The notes under the pieces were generated by a model. It saw nothing but the letters and a program-made list of their open reading frames with translations. It searched no databases and was not told the origin of the DNA. The position numbers and the translations under genes were made by a program. From an uncultured Erysipelotrichaceae bacterium (GTDB lineage Bacteria; Bacillota_I; Bacilli_A; Erysipelotrichales; Erysipelotrichaceae), in contig CATJXY010000034.1 of the NCBI GenBank assembly GCA_949744505.1, positions 177,489 through 241,488 of the forward strand: a DNA stretch of 64,000 nucleotides, written 5' to 3'. Position 1 is the stretch's first letter; each line of letters begins with the position of its first letter. Below, in pieces: positions 34,898 through 43,878 of the stretch.

Positions 34898-36025
34898 CTA
34901 TTTATAAAATTGATAGATTGCTTGAATGACTTCCTCACAATCTTCATTGCTCAATTGATAATACATTGGAAGACGTAAAAGTCTTTCACTTTCTTTTGTT
35001 GTATATTTATCCTCGCCATGAAACCGTCCATATTTCAATCCGGCTTCAGCACTATGAAGTGGGACATAGTGAAATGCAGTCCCAATTCCATGCTCTTTCA
35101 AAAAGGCAATCAATGCAGTCCGCTCTTGCAGATCTTTTGCCTTAATATAAAACATATGGGCATTGTGCGCACATTCTTCAGGAACTACAGGCAATTCAAT
35201 CTTACCCTTCTTTTCTAATTCTTTTAATCCCTCATAATAATGATTCCATGATTGCAAGCGATCTTCATTAATTTCGCTTGCTTCAAGTAATTGCGGATAA
35301 AGATGAGCTGCCAAAATATCACTCGGGAGATAGGATGCTCCTTTTTCAACCCAAGTATACTTATCAACCTGACCTCGTAAAAGACGTGAACGATCTGTTC
35401 CTTTTTCACGAATTATTTCTGCCAACTCTATCTTATTTTCATCATTAACAAGAATTGCACCACCTTCACCCATACTGTAATTCTTTGTTTCATGAAAACT
35501 AAAACATCCAAAATCACTCATCGTCCCCAATGCTTTTCCTTTATAGAAAGCCATAACTCCTTGAGCTGCATCTTCTACTACTTTTAAGCGATACTTTTTC
35601 GCAATTTCATTGATCTTATCCATTTCACAACTGACTCCGGCATAATGAACGACACAAATTGCCTTCGTCTTTTCCGTAATAGCCTCTTCAATAAGATTTT
35701 CATCAATATTCATCGTATCTGGACGTATATCAACAAACACACACACTGCTCCTCTTAAAACAAATGCATCCGCAGTGGATGAAAAAGTATAAGAAGGCAT
35801 AATTACTTCATCCCCTGGTTGAATATCGCATAAAAGCGCTGCCATCTCTAACGCACTCGTTCCTGATGTCGTCAGCAAAGCTTTTTTTGTACCTGTTTCT
35901 TCTTCAATCCATTTATTACATTTCTTTGTAAATTCGCCATCTCCACAGATTTTTTCATTTTTTAAAGCTTGCTCCATGTAAAAGAGCTCTTTCCCTGTTT
36001 TAGGCGGTATATTAAATTTAATCAT
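34898..36025 (-). CDS. WecE-type dTDP-4-amino-4,6-dideoxygalactose transaminase
   Basis: PLP aminotransferase very like WecE/RffA: GDEVIMPSYTFSSTADAFVLRGA, FVDIRPDTMNIDENLIEEAI, VVEDAAQGVMAFYKGKALG, PLP lysine K181 in SFHETKNYSMGEGG, and the intact REKGTDRS (206-213) and HGEDKYTTKESERLLRLP motifs. 375 residues. It aligns without gaps to the first 220 residues of the other copy at 25913-27049. Expected product is dTDP-Fuc4N or a close amino sugar for the surface glycan; no dTDP-glucose synthase or dehydratase gene is in the window. It overlaps the upstream LTA-synthase-like gene by 8 nt. Confidence 0.9.
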   Translation of the reverse strand: MIKFNIPPKTGKELFYMEQALKNEKICGDGEFTKKCNKWIEEETGTKKALLTTSGTSALEMAALLCDIQPGDEVIMPSYTFSSTADAFVLRGAVCVFVDIRPDTMNIDENLIEEAITEKTKAICVVHYAGVSCEMDKINEIAKKYRLKVVEDAAQGVMAFYKGKALGTMSDFGCFSFHETKNYSMGEGGAILVNDENKIELAEIIREKGTDRSRLLRGQVDKYTWVEKGASYLPSDILAAHLYPQLLEASEINEDRLQSWNHYYEGLKELEKKGKIELPVVPEECAHNAHMFYIKAKDLQERTALIAFLKEHGIGTAFHYVPLHSAEAGLKYGRFHGEDKYTTKESERLLRLPMYYQLSNEDCEEVIQAIYQFYK

Positions 36026-37904
36026 TTGATGATTCCTTTCTGTGTGAAAAATAGTCCAATTTCAAAATATTTTTTGAAATTTCTTTTTTCTCAATAAAAT
36101 TATAAACATCTTCTTTCGCTTGTTCAAGTGAAACTCCATTTTTTAGAGTATATTTATCTTCAATATAATCATATTCAAAATCATCAGTGCGGTAAATTCC
36201 CGCTTCACCAAAATAAAAACCATGATAATCCTTATCAAATATATCATTTCCAAGCGTTGTTTTATAATCGTATTCTATATTCCACATATTCATAATTGTT
36301 GGATATAAGTCCAAGGCAGTTCCGCTTTTCTCAATTTCAACTTTTCCAAATTCTGAATTATAAATAATCAAAGGAGTATAATAAGAATCAATGTCATATA
36401 CCAGTCCATTTTCATTAACATATCTCTCTTTTGGATTGGATCCGGCAATTCCTTTTGCATAATGATCTCCCATAATAATGAAAACAATATCTGCTAATTT
36501 ACCATTATTGTTGGCATCAATCATAAATTCTTCCAAGGCCTTATCCAAATCCATATTTTTCGCCATATAGCAGACCAGATCCTCTTCTAAATTCGGATAA
36601 GCATCTTTCACTACCGGAAAATATTGACGGATATCTTCATTTTGGCTCTCTAAATCATACGGCTGATGACCATTGAAAGTTACCCAAAAAGCCAAAAATT
36701 TATCTTTTTCCAAAAGCATCCATTTCATGATTTCTAATACATCCGAATCGGATGCCAAATTTTCAAGTCCCATTCTATAACTATCGAAGAAATCATAACC
36801 ATAATTCGGGAACATAACATTCCTACTGTAATACTCTGCATAATTGTTATGAAAACCATAAACATTGTATCCCTGATCTTTAAAGCTATTGCCTAATGTA
36901 CTCGGATATGTATTATTCAAATATAAGTTTGATACAGCATAACCATCACTTACAGGTATTAAAGCAGTGTTGATCATAAATTCCGTATCACTTGTACTGG
37001 CAGCTAATAATGGAGTACAAAAATTCTTTACCGCAATTCCTTCCTGCATCATTTTATAGAGGGTGGGTGTTAAATATTCATTGATACCTAAATTCATCAA
37101 ACTTTCAGCTTGAATAAAAAACAAGCTCTTCCCTTCAAAAACACCTGTTAGATCATTTATTTCAGGAGCTTTTTTATTCATAAAATAATTATCGATATTC
37201 TCAATCTCATCATTCCCCAACAAATCTTGTTCTAAAAAAGACTCAGTATCTCTTATCAAAAAGCCAAGAAGAGAAAACTTATCAACGAATTGTACTGTAT
37301 TGGGAATACTTGTATAAACATAGTAATCGGTTTGATATATACTGAATATATCCACACCTTCTTTAGTTTGTTCAATTTTATTTATATATGAGCCATAAAG
37401 AGAAGAAATAGGAAGAATCAAACATACTGCAATAAGAATTCTTATCCCAATTCGTAAAAACTTTTTTTCTTGTTTTGGATAAAACTTAAAAGAAACATAA
37501 CTAAATACGATTGTAATTATTGTCAAAATAATCAATGGAACAAAATCTGAAAACCGAACAAGCTCCATTGCACTGCTTGAAGCACCGATTACCTCATCTT
37601 TTAAAGATATCGCAGTAGCAAATCGATAATACTGTCCAAATCCTCGATTATAAATTTGTTGCGTAATAAAATATAAACTATATATCATTAATGCAATATA
37701 TGTGGTTACCTTATTTATTTTTTCCCCAAATAGAATGGTAATGGCAGTAAAAAACAAAAGTACACACTTAAACAAATCCCCACTCATCAAAGTTGGCATT
37801 GCATAATTTGAATCTATATAGAAAAGATATCCTAATACAAGTAACAAATACAAACACTCGCCAAGAATCCATCCATATTTTTTTAACATCACTTTAAAAT
37901 CCAT
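36018..37904 (-). CDS. LTA synthase-like sulfatase-fold transferase
   Basis: 628 residues. Five N-terminal transmembrane helices (about 13-190) are followed by an extracellular alkaline-phosphatase/sulfatase-fold domain. The catalytic site resembles LtaS: metal ligand Glu in IQAESLMN, the nucleophile Thr in STSDTEF (GKTSDSEF in LtaS) near residue 305, the conserved HNN in GFHNNYAEYY, and MGDHYAKG later. Such enzymes transfer phosphoglycerol or a related head group from a lipid to a glycan. It may polymerise a teichoic-acid-like chain or decorate the glycan with phosphoglycerol. It sits between DUF6056 and the aminotransferase gene. Confidence 0.82.
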   Translation of the reverse strand: MDFKVMLKKYGWILGECLYLLLVLGYLFYIDSNYAMPTLMSGDLFKCVLLFFTAITILFGEKINKVTTYIALMIYSLYFITQQIYNRGFGQYYRFATAISLKDEVIGASSSAMELVRFSDFVPLIILTIITIVFSYVSFKFYPKQEKKFLRIGIRILIAVCLILPISSLYGSYINKIEQTKEGVDIFSIYQTDYYVYTSIPNTVQFVDKFSLLGFLIRDTESFLEQDLLGNDEIENIDNYFMNKKAPEINDLTGVFEGKSLFFIQAESLMNLGINEYLTPTLYKMMQEGIAVKNFCTPLLAASTSDTEFMINTALIPVSDGYAVSNLYLNNTYPSTLGNSFKDQGYNVYGFHNNYAEYYSRNVMFPNYGYDFFDSYRMGLENLASDSDVLEIMKWMLLEKDKFLAFWVTFNGHQPYDLESQNEDIRQYFPVVKDAYPNLEEDLVCYMAKNMDLDKALEEFMIDANNNGKLADIVFIIMGDHYAKGIAGSNPKERYVNENGLVYDIDSYYTPLIIYNSEFGKVEIEKSGTALDLYPTIMNMWNIEYDYKTTLGNDIFDKDYHGFYFGEAGIYRTDDFEYDYIEDKYTLKNGVSLEQAKEDVYNFIEKKEISKNILKLDYFSHRKESSND

Positions 37905-37915
37905 GAATTTCTCCT

Positions 37916-39442
37916 CTAATCATAATTTTCCGCAAACTCAAAAATAATATTATCGTCCATAGGAAGCCCATAATATTGCTTAAAAGTTTCGAAATGATAA
38001 TCATCTCCGATTTCGATATCTGCACCATGTACAGAAAGTGGCGGCATTCTTGTAATATGAACTTCTTTCACATCCGGATTCGCAATGTAATAAGCAATAT
38101 CTGATAATCGTTTCTCGTGAATTTCATTTACTTTAGAATACTTATCGATATATTCTTTTGTTTTTCTGGAAATCAAGAAGACACAAATAATTCCTAAAAA
38201 TACAACAATAACCTTATTTGATATTTTTAATTCATTGAACAACATACAAATAACTATAAATGAAAAATAGTTGAAATACAAAGCGGATCTAGCACCAAAT
38301 ATCGGTGAAAATAACATGATAACAGTACTGCTTCCTGCCAAAAGTAAATAAAAAATAATCTTTTCTTTCATATCTGAATTTGAAATCGTGCAAGCACATG
38401 TTATAAATGCATTAATTGTGAAAACTATCCAAAATAAAGTAATCAAAATTGAAGTTTCATCTTGCATAAAAGAGAAAAATTCAAAATGAAAACGATCAAT
38501 CAAAATATTGGAAAATACACAAACAATTGCAAATCCATTAATCAATACATTTGCAATCATCAATATAAAATTAGATTTATTCTTATAATTTAAGAAATTC
38601 AAAATTGCATATATGCACAACAAAATACCTAAAAACAAAATAAGATATTTATTCTCTAAAAAACTATATCGGATAAAATCAGGAAGTCGTACCGAAATCT
38701 TTTCAAAAATACTCATTTGATTCCAACTCGCATGATCATTTAAAAGACGCATTTGAGATCCCGGAGAGAGTCTCATAATAATGAATCCAAGTAAACTAAA
38801 AAACCCATTTATAACTACATATATGTTTAATTTTTTCTCATAATAATACAAATATCCCCCAATCAAAATAAAGGCAAAAACCATCACTGCGGCGATATTT
38901 TCCATAGTCAATCCAATCAAAAAACATAAAATTGAAAGAATAATACAAACTTTCTTTTCTTTGCCTGCCCTATTTTTTTGTATATAAGTATCTTCTGCAA
39001 AGTATAATACGATTAACGAAAGAAAAAGCGGAACCACATAAGTTGTCCCCATGATCCATGTATAAGTTTCCATACGAAGATTATTGCTGACATTCAGCAT
39101 GAGAACCGCCAAAATTAATCCGGTAAGAATGTTAGACTTTTTATTATGTACTATTTTAACACTGAAAAGATAGATAAAAAAGAAAAGTAACGGATTTAAA
39201 ATATTCCATAGCTCTTTTCTTGGGGCTACGATAAATCCCCATAACTCGCTCATAATTCTACCCGACCATGTCATATAAAAATCATAAGCCAACTTAAATG
39301 GATTGCCACTCATTCCATTTAAAGCATATCCCCAATCATCCCCTGCCAAGGGAGTCCATCTTGTAATTTTAAAAAATAAGATAAACAAAAATATTCCCGT
39401 AAACAATGTCACTATTTTACTTAATTTTTTACTTGTTGCCAT
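37916..39442 (-). CDS. Polytopic DUF6056-like membrane protein, putative GT-C transferase
   Basis: 508 residues with about ten to twelve helices. The first extracytoplasmic loop has TPLAGDDWGYALNG (about residues 30-43), then YMTWSGRIMSELWGF; a GDDW loop followed by GR is characteristic of the DUF6056 family and resembles GT-C catalytic loops. The C-terminal 60 residues are a small extracytoplasmic tail. The ATG at 39442 is chosen because AGAAGG lies 8 nt upstream; a GTG nine bases earlier is less likely. It overlaps the GT4 gene by 14 nt. Likely adds a sugar outside the membrane; donor unknown. Confidence 0.6.
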   Translation of the reverse strand: MATSKKLSKIVTLFTGIFLFILFFKITRWTPLAGDDWGYALNGMSGNPFKLAYDFYMTWSGRIMSELWGFIVAPRKELWNILNPLLFFFIYLFSVKIVHNKKSNILTGLILAVLMLNVSNNLRMETYTWIMGTTYVVPLFLSLIVLYFAEDTYIQKNRAGKEKKVCIILSILCFLIGLTMENIAAVMVFAFILIGGYLYYYEKKLNIYVVINGFFSLLGFIIMRLSPGSQMRLLNDHASWNQMSIFEKISVRLPDFIRYSFLENKYLILFLGILLCIYAILNFLNYKNKSNFILMIANVLINGFAIVCVFSNILIDRFHFEFFSFMQDETSILITLFWIVFTINAFITCACTISNSDMKEKIIFYLLLAGSSTVIMLFSPIFGARSALYFNYFSFIVICMLFNELKISNKVIVVFLGIICVFLISRKTKEYIDKYSKVNEIHEKRLSDIAYYIANPDVKEVHITRMPPLSVHGADIEIGDDYHFETFKQYYGLPMDDNIIFEFAENYD

Positions 39443-40589
39443 TAAATACACCTTCTAACTGTTTTAAAACTATTTCATTTTCAGATTTGTAATTGCTTAA
39501 CTGCTTTTTCCAGCCATCCACCTTTTGCTTATTCGACGCAAGAGCATATAAAGCTTCATTCAGTGCATTTTGATCATTATCAACTATTTCCCCTTCATAC
39601 TCATGCAATATCTGTTCATTAACACCGGCAACAGACATTGCTAAAACCGGAGTTCCTGAAAGGAATGATTCTAACACAATCGTTGGATATCCCTCATATA
39701 AAGAGCTTAATACAAATAAATCAGCACCTCTTATATAATTATATGGATTTGTTTTATATCCCATAAAACAAACATCATTATCAAGTCCTAATTCACTAAC
39801 TTGATTTTTAAGAGATTCTTCTAATTCTCCTCCGCCAATTAATGTACAGTTAATTTTTACACCTTTCTTTTTTACATAATCCACAGCATAAATCAATCGA
39901 TCAATACTTTTTTGTGGATGAAATCTTGCTACTGCAATGCATTTAAAACCATTTTCAAAGGGATAAGAACAATTCTCATAGCTTAAATCTATGATTCTTT
40001 TATCATCCATCAAATTATGAATTACTTCTACATTTTCAATTTCAAACACCTTTTTAAAAGCTTGTTGAACCTTTGTAGAACACGCTATATTCAAATCGAT
40101 TCGCTTTAAACAGGCTTTCATCAATCTCATATGATGAGAAGCATAATTATTGACTTCATAATCAACTTGAACCCAATTTAATTTTAAATCTGAATCTCCA
40201 AATGAATTAAAAATTGTACAAAATCCTTCTTTTGCAGAAAATTCAATATCATAATGTGATTTCAATATTTGTTTACGCTCTTTTTTTATTGCATGACCAA
40301 TTAATCCGGTTTTCATAAAAAATAATAACCGTAACTTATGAAACAACAATTTCAATTTTTTTTCTTTTAATATTTGATGAATTGAACAATCTATCGTATC
40401 AAAGAAAGAAGAACCTTCCAATACATGTACATATTCGGGAATTTCATCTAAAAGTTCACCATGTTTATGCAAAATCAAAAGATCCACATCATACTTCTCT
40501 TGATCCAAATTTTTCAGCAATGTATTCAGGATACGTGAAACGCCTCCCATTGTCATTTCATCATTGATAAATAATATCTTTTTTTTCAT
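39429..40589 (-). CDS. GT4 family glycosyltransferase
   Basis: Retaining GT-B glycosyltransferase, 386 residues. The N-terminal domain begins ILFINDEMTMGGVSRIL, with the glycine loop for acceptor binding. The C-terminal donor domain has AVARFHPQKSIDRLIYAV, the core of GT4, and SSLYEGYPTIVLESFLSGTPVLA, the E-x7-E motif with conserved glutamates. It is the first gene after the terminator/promoter at 40.6 kb and so starts a new transcription unit running to about 30 kb. Sugar specificity unknown. Confidence 0.88.
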   Translation of the reverse strand: MKKKILFINDEMTMGGVSRILNTLLKNLDQEKYDVDLLILHKHGELLDEIPEYVHVLEGSSFFDTIDCSIHQILKEKKLKLLFHKLRLLFFMKTGLIGHAIKKERKQILKSHYDIEFSAKEGFCTIFNSFGDSDLKLNWVQVDYEVNNYASHHMRLMKACLKRIDLNIACSTKVQQAFKKVFEIENVEVIHNLMDDKRIIDLSYENCSYPFENGFKCIAVARFHPQKSIDRLIYAVDYVKKKGVKINCTLIGGGELEESLKNQVSELGLDNDVCFMGYKTNPYNYIRGADLFVLSSLYEGYPTIVLESFLSGTPVLAMSVAGVNEQILHEYEGEIVDNDQNALNEALYALASNKQKVDGWKKQLSNYKSENEIVLKQLEGVFNGNK

Positions 40590-40612
40590 TTTTATTCCTC
40601 AATTGCTCTTCT

Positions 40613-40641
40613 ATTATAGTAAAAAAACAGAACTAAATCAA
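40613..40641 (-). promoter_or_regulatory. Promoter of the GT4 transcription unit, overlapping a terminator
   Basis: TTGATT (40636-40641) lies in the centre of the terminator hairpin; TATAAT (40613-40618) follows after 17 bp, which are the 3' arm and T tract of the terminator. Confidence 0.7.
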
Positions 40642-40656
40642 TTTAATTCTGTTTTT
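40620..40656 (-). terminator. Intrinsic terminator after the beta-propeller gene
   Basis: Long stem ACAGAATTAAA / TTTAGTTCTGT, nearly perfect with one wobble pair, a small loop and a seven-T tail. The stop codon of the upstream gene lies within the 5' arm. Confidence 0.85.
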
Positions 40657-41875
40657 CATCTATAAGCTTACATAAATCAAGTTCGTAACAATTTCTCTTT
40701 CCCGTATATACACTATCAAAGGTAATCTTTTTTTCATGATAATTAAAACGAGGATGTAAATCACAACGAACTGTACCTTTATACTTCATCGGAGAATAAA
40801 ATTCTCCAAGTATTTGTACATCCCTCTTTTCAATATCCAGTAAAAGCAATTTACTTCGACATGTATGATCCGGATAGCTATCTGAAACAACAAATCGCTC
40901 ATCATAAACAGTTGGATGTCCATCATCCACCAATAATTCATGTAAAAACTGTTCTTGATTTCCATTCAAATCAAGAATGAAATATCCGTCTTTTCCATTA
41001 TTACCACGAAGATATCCTATAATCTTTTCATCACTTAACCATGCACAATGAGAAACCATCTCTTGATTCGCCAACACTTTCATTTTTAATGTATTCAAGT
41101 ATAGCAGAATCAATCGGGTACGCTTCTTATTTTTCTCATCATACCAACGATGAAGAAAAATACACTTTTCTCCATCTTTTGATACATCAATATGATTTAC
41201 CTTATGTGTTGCATTAATCATGGTTGAATCGCTCTCGAAGCTTGCAATTTCTTGAAGCGATACCAATAGCTTATGCGTATTATTAATCAAATCAATATAA
41301 AAAATACCTTCGCTATCATTTACTTTATCAATATTCGTATAATCCAAATTAAAATATCCATAATCCGGTCGAAGTGCTGCAAGCCGACTAAAATTTAAAC
41401 TTAAAGCAAATTCCCCGTTTTTAGAAACACTATAGATTGGAAAATCAATTATTCGTTCTTCTTTGCTATTTATATTTATGATTTTACTTTTATAAGAATA
41501 ACCATCAAAATAATTATGAATAATTCTATCATCATCCAGCCAACTAAGCATACATCCTTGTTGCCAATTCCAACATTTAGTAGAACTTATTTTTTTCCCA
41601 TCTAAAAGAATATCAATTTCTTGATTTAACTTTAAGCTGTCTGTGTTCACACGATGTGTAATAGAATGATTGTTTCTGATACACGGTTTATCATAATACC
41701 CGAAAAATTGTGTGTTATCCTCATTAACCGCTTTTAAAATACAATCCTTATCAACGATTACTTTTTCCTGCTTTCGCGCATAAACATATTTAGCCATTTC
41801 ATGATATTTTTCATATACAGAAGCCATAGCTTTATTCTGTGTCAAAAAAATTCTTATTTTATGCTTCAATCCCAT
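40643..41875 (-). CDS. Uncharacterised capsule-locus protein, probable beta-propeller
   Basis: 410 residues without signal peptide or transmembrane helix. Repeating units of a strand-rich pattern ending in aspartate-rich turns (SWLDDDRII, VSKNGEFALSL, VSKDGEKCIFLHRW, AWLSDEKIIGY, GHPTVYDERFVVSD) suggest a six- or seven-bladed propeller like TolB or oligogalacturonate lyase. It contains FFGYYDKPC, which recurs in proteins of this kind from capsule clusters as far as remembered. HPRFNYHEKKITFDS near the C-terminus is another typical element. Activity unknown; possible polysaccharide modification or lyase-like role. It ends the first glycan unit. Confidence 0.5.
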   Translation of the reverse strand: MGLKHKIRIFLTQNKAMASVYEKYHEMAKYVYARKQEKVIVDKDCILKAVNEDNTQFFGYYDKPCIRNNHSITHRVNTDSLKLNQEIDILLDGKKISSTKCWNWQQGCMLSWLDDDRIIHNYFDGYSYKSKIININSKEERIIDFPIYSVSKNGEFALSLNFSRLAALRPDYGYFNLDYTNIDKVNDSEGIFYIDLINNTHKLLVSLQEIASFESDSTMINATHKVNHIDVSKDGEKCIFLHRWYDEKNKKRTRLILLYLNTLKMKVLANQEMVSHCAWLSDEKIIGYLRGNNGKDGYFILDLNGNQEQFLHELLVDDGHPTVYDERFVVSDSYPDHTCRSKLLLLDIEKRDVQILGEFYSPMKYKGTVRCDLHPRFNYHEKKITFDSVYTGKRNCYELDLCKLIDEKQN

Positions 41876-41880
41876 AAAAA

Positions 41881-42897
41881 TTAATCTTTCCCTGCCAATC
41901 TTTTTTTCACTAAACGATTAAACATCCATTTTGATGTAGATGAATTTAAAAGTAACTTTTGTTGAATATTCATTACAGTTGAGGAATGATCATATTCCTT
42001 CATTTTAGAAATTATTTGCTTCCTATGAGGTAGAAGAAGTTCTAAAAATTCATATGTATCTCTTAATTTTTCTTCATATAAAGCCTTATCAGCGTTAATT
42101 TGGTCTACTTTATAATAAATCGATTTAAAAGCTTCGAACATTCGATAATAAAAAATATCATCAAAATTTTCCGTTTGGCTCATTATAGATTTAAATACAG
42201 TTAACCAAGCATCGATGACGGTAGGACGAAGATCGGTTCTGGTATTCCCTTCTCGGTTAATCAAATAATATGACACTGCCTTATCCACATAAACCACTTT
42301 TTTAGAGCGTGCTAAAGTTAAAAAATACAAAAGATTATCCGTATAACTTACTTTAAACGGAAACTTGCACTTCTTTACCATTTCTGTTTTGTACAGTTTG
42401 GCATGGGGTGATGGTTCCAAAAAATACAATGCGTCAAATTCTTTTGTATGTGCTTTATATACTGTATTTGGCTTTAAAATACCGAATTCTTCATTAAAAC
42501 TTTTATCATAAGTTTCTTCACCATCATCTGAAAAAACCAGATATTTTGCACCTACTGTCAAATCAGCATCATTTTCCTCAGCAGCTTTAACTAATGTGCT
42601 GATTGCATCTTTGCTTAGCCAATCATCCGGATCACATATTAAAACATATTCACTGTCAATTTTAGAAAAAGCAAGTTGCAAAACCGAACCATATCCCCCG
42701 TTTTCTTTAACAATCGGAATGATTTTGTCATATTTTACTGCATATTCATCAATGATTGCCTGCTCATTTGCAGGGGAACCATCATTGACTACCATTATTT
42801 TATAATCATCAAAATCTTGGCTCACAAGTGAGTCCAAGCATTTCGATATATATTTTTCTACATTATATGTAGGAACAACGACTGTTACCTTACTCAT
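41881..42897 (-). CDS. GT2 family glycosyltransferase
   Basis: 338-residue GT-A transferase: KVTVVVPTYNVEKYISKCLDSL, VVNDGSPANEQAI, ENGGYGSVLQLAF (where most relatives have GGLSDARN) and the metal site CDPDDWLS. The GYGSV variant separates it from the other four GT2 paralogues and may reflect a different donor. ATG 42897 is chosen because AAGGAG is seven bases upstream; it overlaps the epimerase stop by 8 nt. The C-terminus is basic. Confidence 0.87.
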   Translation of the reverse strand: MSKVTVVVPTYNVEKYISKCLDSLVSQDFDDYKIMVVNDGSPANEQAIIDEYAVKYDKIIPIVKENGGYGSVLQLAFSKIDSEYVLICDPDDWLSKDAISTLVKAAEENDADLTVGAKYLVFSDDGEETYDKSFNEEFGILKPNTVYKAHTKEFDALYFLEPSPHAKLYKTEMVKKCKFPFKVSYTDNLLYFLTLARSKKVVYVDKAVSYYLINREGNTRTDLRPTVIDAWLTVFKSIMSQTENFDDIFYYRMFEAFKSIYYKVDQINADKALYEEKLRDTYEFLELLLPHRKQIISKMKEYDHSSTVMNIQQKLLLNSSTSKWMFNRLVKKRLAGKD

Positions 42898-43876
42898 ACC
42901 CATTCTCCTTTTTATACCAGTCTACAAAATTACGAATCCCCTCTTCAATTCGTACTTGTGGTTCATAGTCTAACAAATTCTTTGCATGTGTATAATCGCT
43001 ATATGTAATATTAACATCTCCCGGTTGCATTGGCAACTGATCAATAATTGGCGTGATTCCCAAGGTATTGGCAATCACATCAATTAATCCCTTTAAAGAA
43101 ATCGGATGACTTCCACCTAAATTAAATATTTCATAAACATCTTGATGGTCAATCGTATATTTCAAAGATCGAATCGTTCCGTCTACAATATCATCAACAT
43201 ATGTATAATCACGGGATGTTGTTCCATCTCCAAACATCGGAATGGGTTTTCCTTCCAACATCAAACGAGTAAATTTATTAATTGCCAAATCCGGTCTCTG
43301 CCTTGGTCCATAAACCGTAAAATAACGCAAACAGCTGACATCGATATCAAACAAAGCATGATATGTATAACACAAAAGCTCCCCTGATTTCTTTGTTGCT
43401 GCATAAGGAGAAATCGGATTATCTACTGGGTCCTTTTCTGAAAATGGAACTTTTTTATTATTTCCATAAACACTACTAGAAGAAATAAAAACTAATTTCT
43501 TTACATGATGTAAACGCATGCATTCCAACAAATTCATAAGTCCGTTGATATTAACATCAACATAAAATAGAGGATCTTCAATGGATGGCCGCACCCCGGC
43601 ATTAGCAGCCCAATGAATGACTGCATCAAAATTATTTTCTTCGAAAATCTTATTCATCACTTCTTTATCACGAATATCTCCACGAATACATTGATAAGAT
43701 CGGTGATATTGCTTTGCACAATTTTCTACAATTCTTAAATTCTCTTCTTTAAGTTTTGGATCATAATAATTGTTAAAATTATCAATTGTTACAATATCAT
43801 TTCCTTCTTTTAGTAATCTTTCGCTTGTTGTACTTCCGATAAAACCTGCACCACCTGTAATAAATATTTTTGCCAT
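42890..43876 (-). CDS. NAD-dependent UDP-glucuronate 4-epimerase-like enzyme
   Basis: Short-chain dehydrogenase/epimerase. The N-terminal NAD motif is ITGGAGFIGS (about 5-14), catalytic Ser/Tyr/Lys are in FISSSSVYG and SPYAATKKSGE, and YGPRQRPDLAINKFTRLM matches the UDP-GlcA 4-epimerase (GalE-like) subgroup better than UDP-Glc epimerase. Expected product UDP-galacturonate. ATG 43876 is chosen by AAAGGA spacing; an in-frame extension of 11 codons is unsupported. No UDP-glucose dehydrogenase lies in the window to feed it. Confidence 0.82.
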   Translation of the reverse strand: MAKIFITGGAGFIGSTTSERLLKEGNDIVTIDNFNNYYDPKLKEENLRIVENCAKQYHRSYQCIRGDIRDKEVMNKIFEENNFDAVIHWAANAGVRPSIEDPLFYVDVNINGLMNLLECMRLHHVKKLVFISSSSVYGNNKKVPFSEKDPVDNPISPYAATKKSGELLCYTYHALFDIDVSCLRYFTVYGPRQRPDLAINKFTRLMLEGKPIPMFGDGTTSRDYTYVDDIVDGTIRSLKYTIDHQDVYEIFNLGGSHPISLKGLIDVIANTLGITPIIDQLPMQPGDVNITYSDYTHAKNLLDYEPQVRIEEGIRNFVDWYKKENGYE

Positions 43877-43878
43877 AA

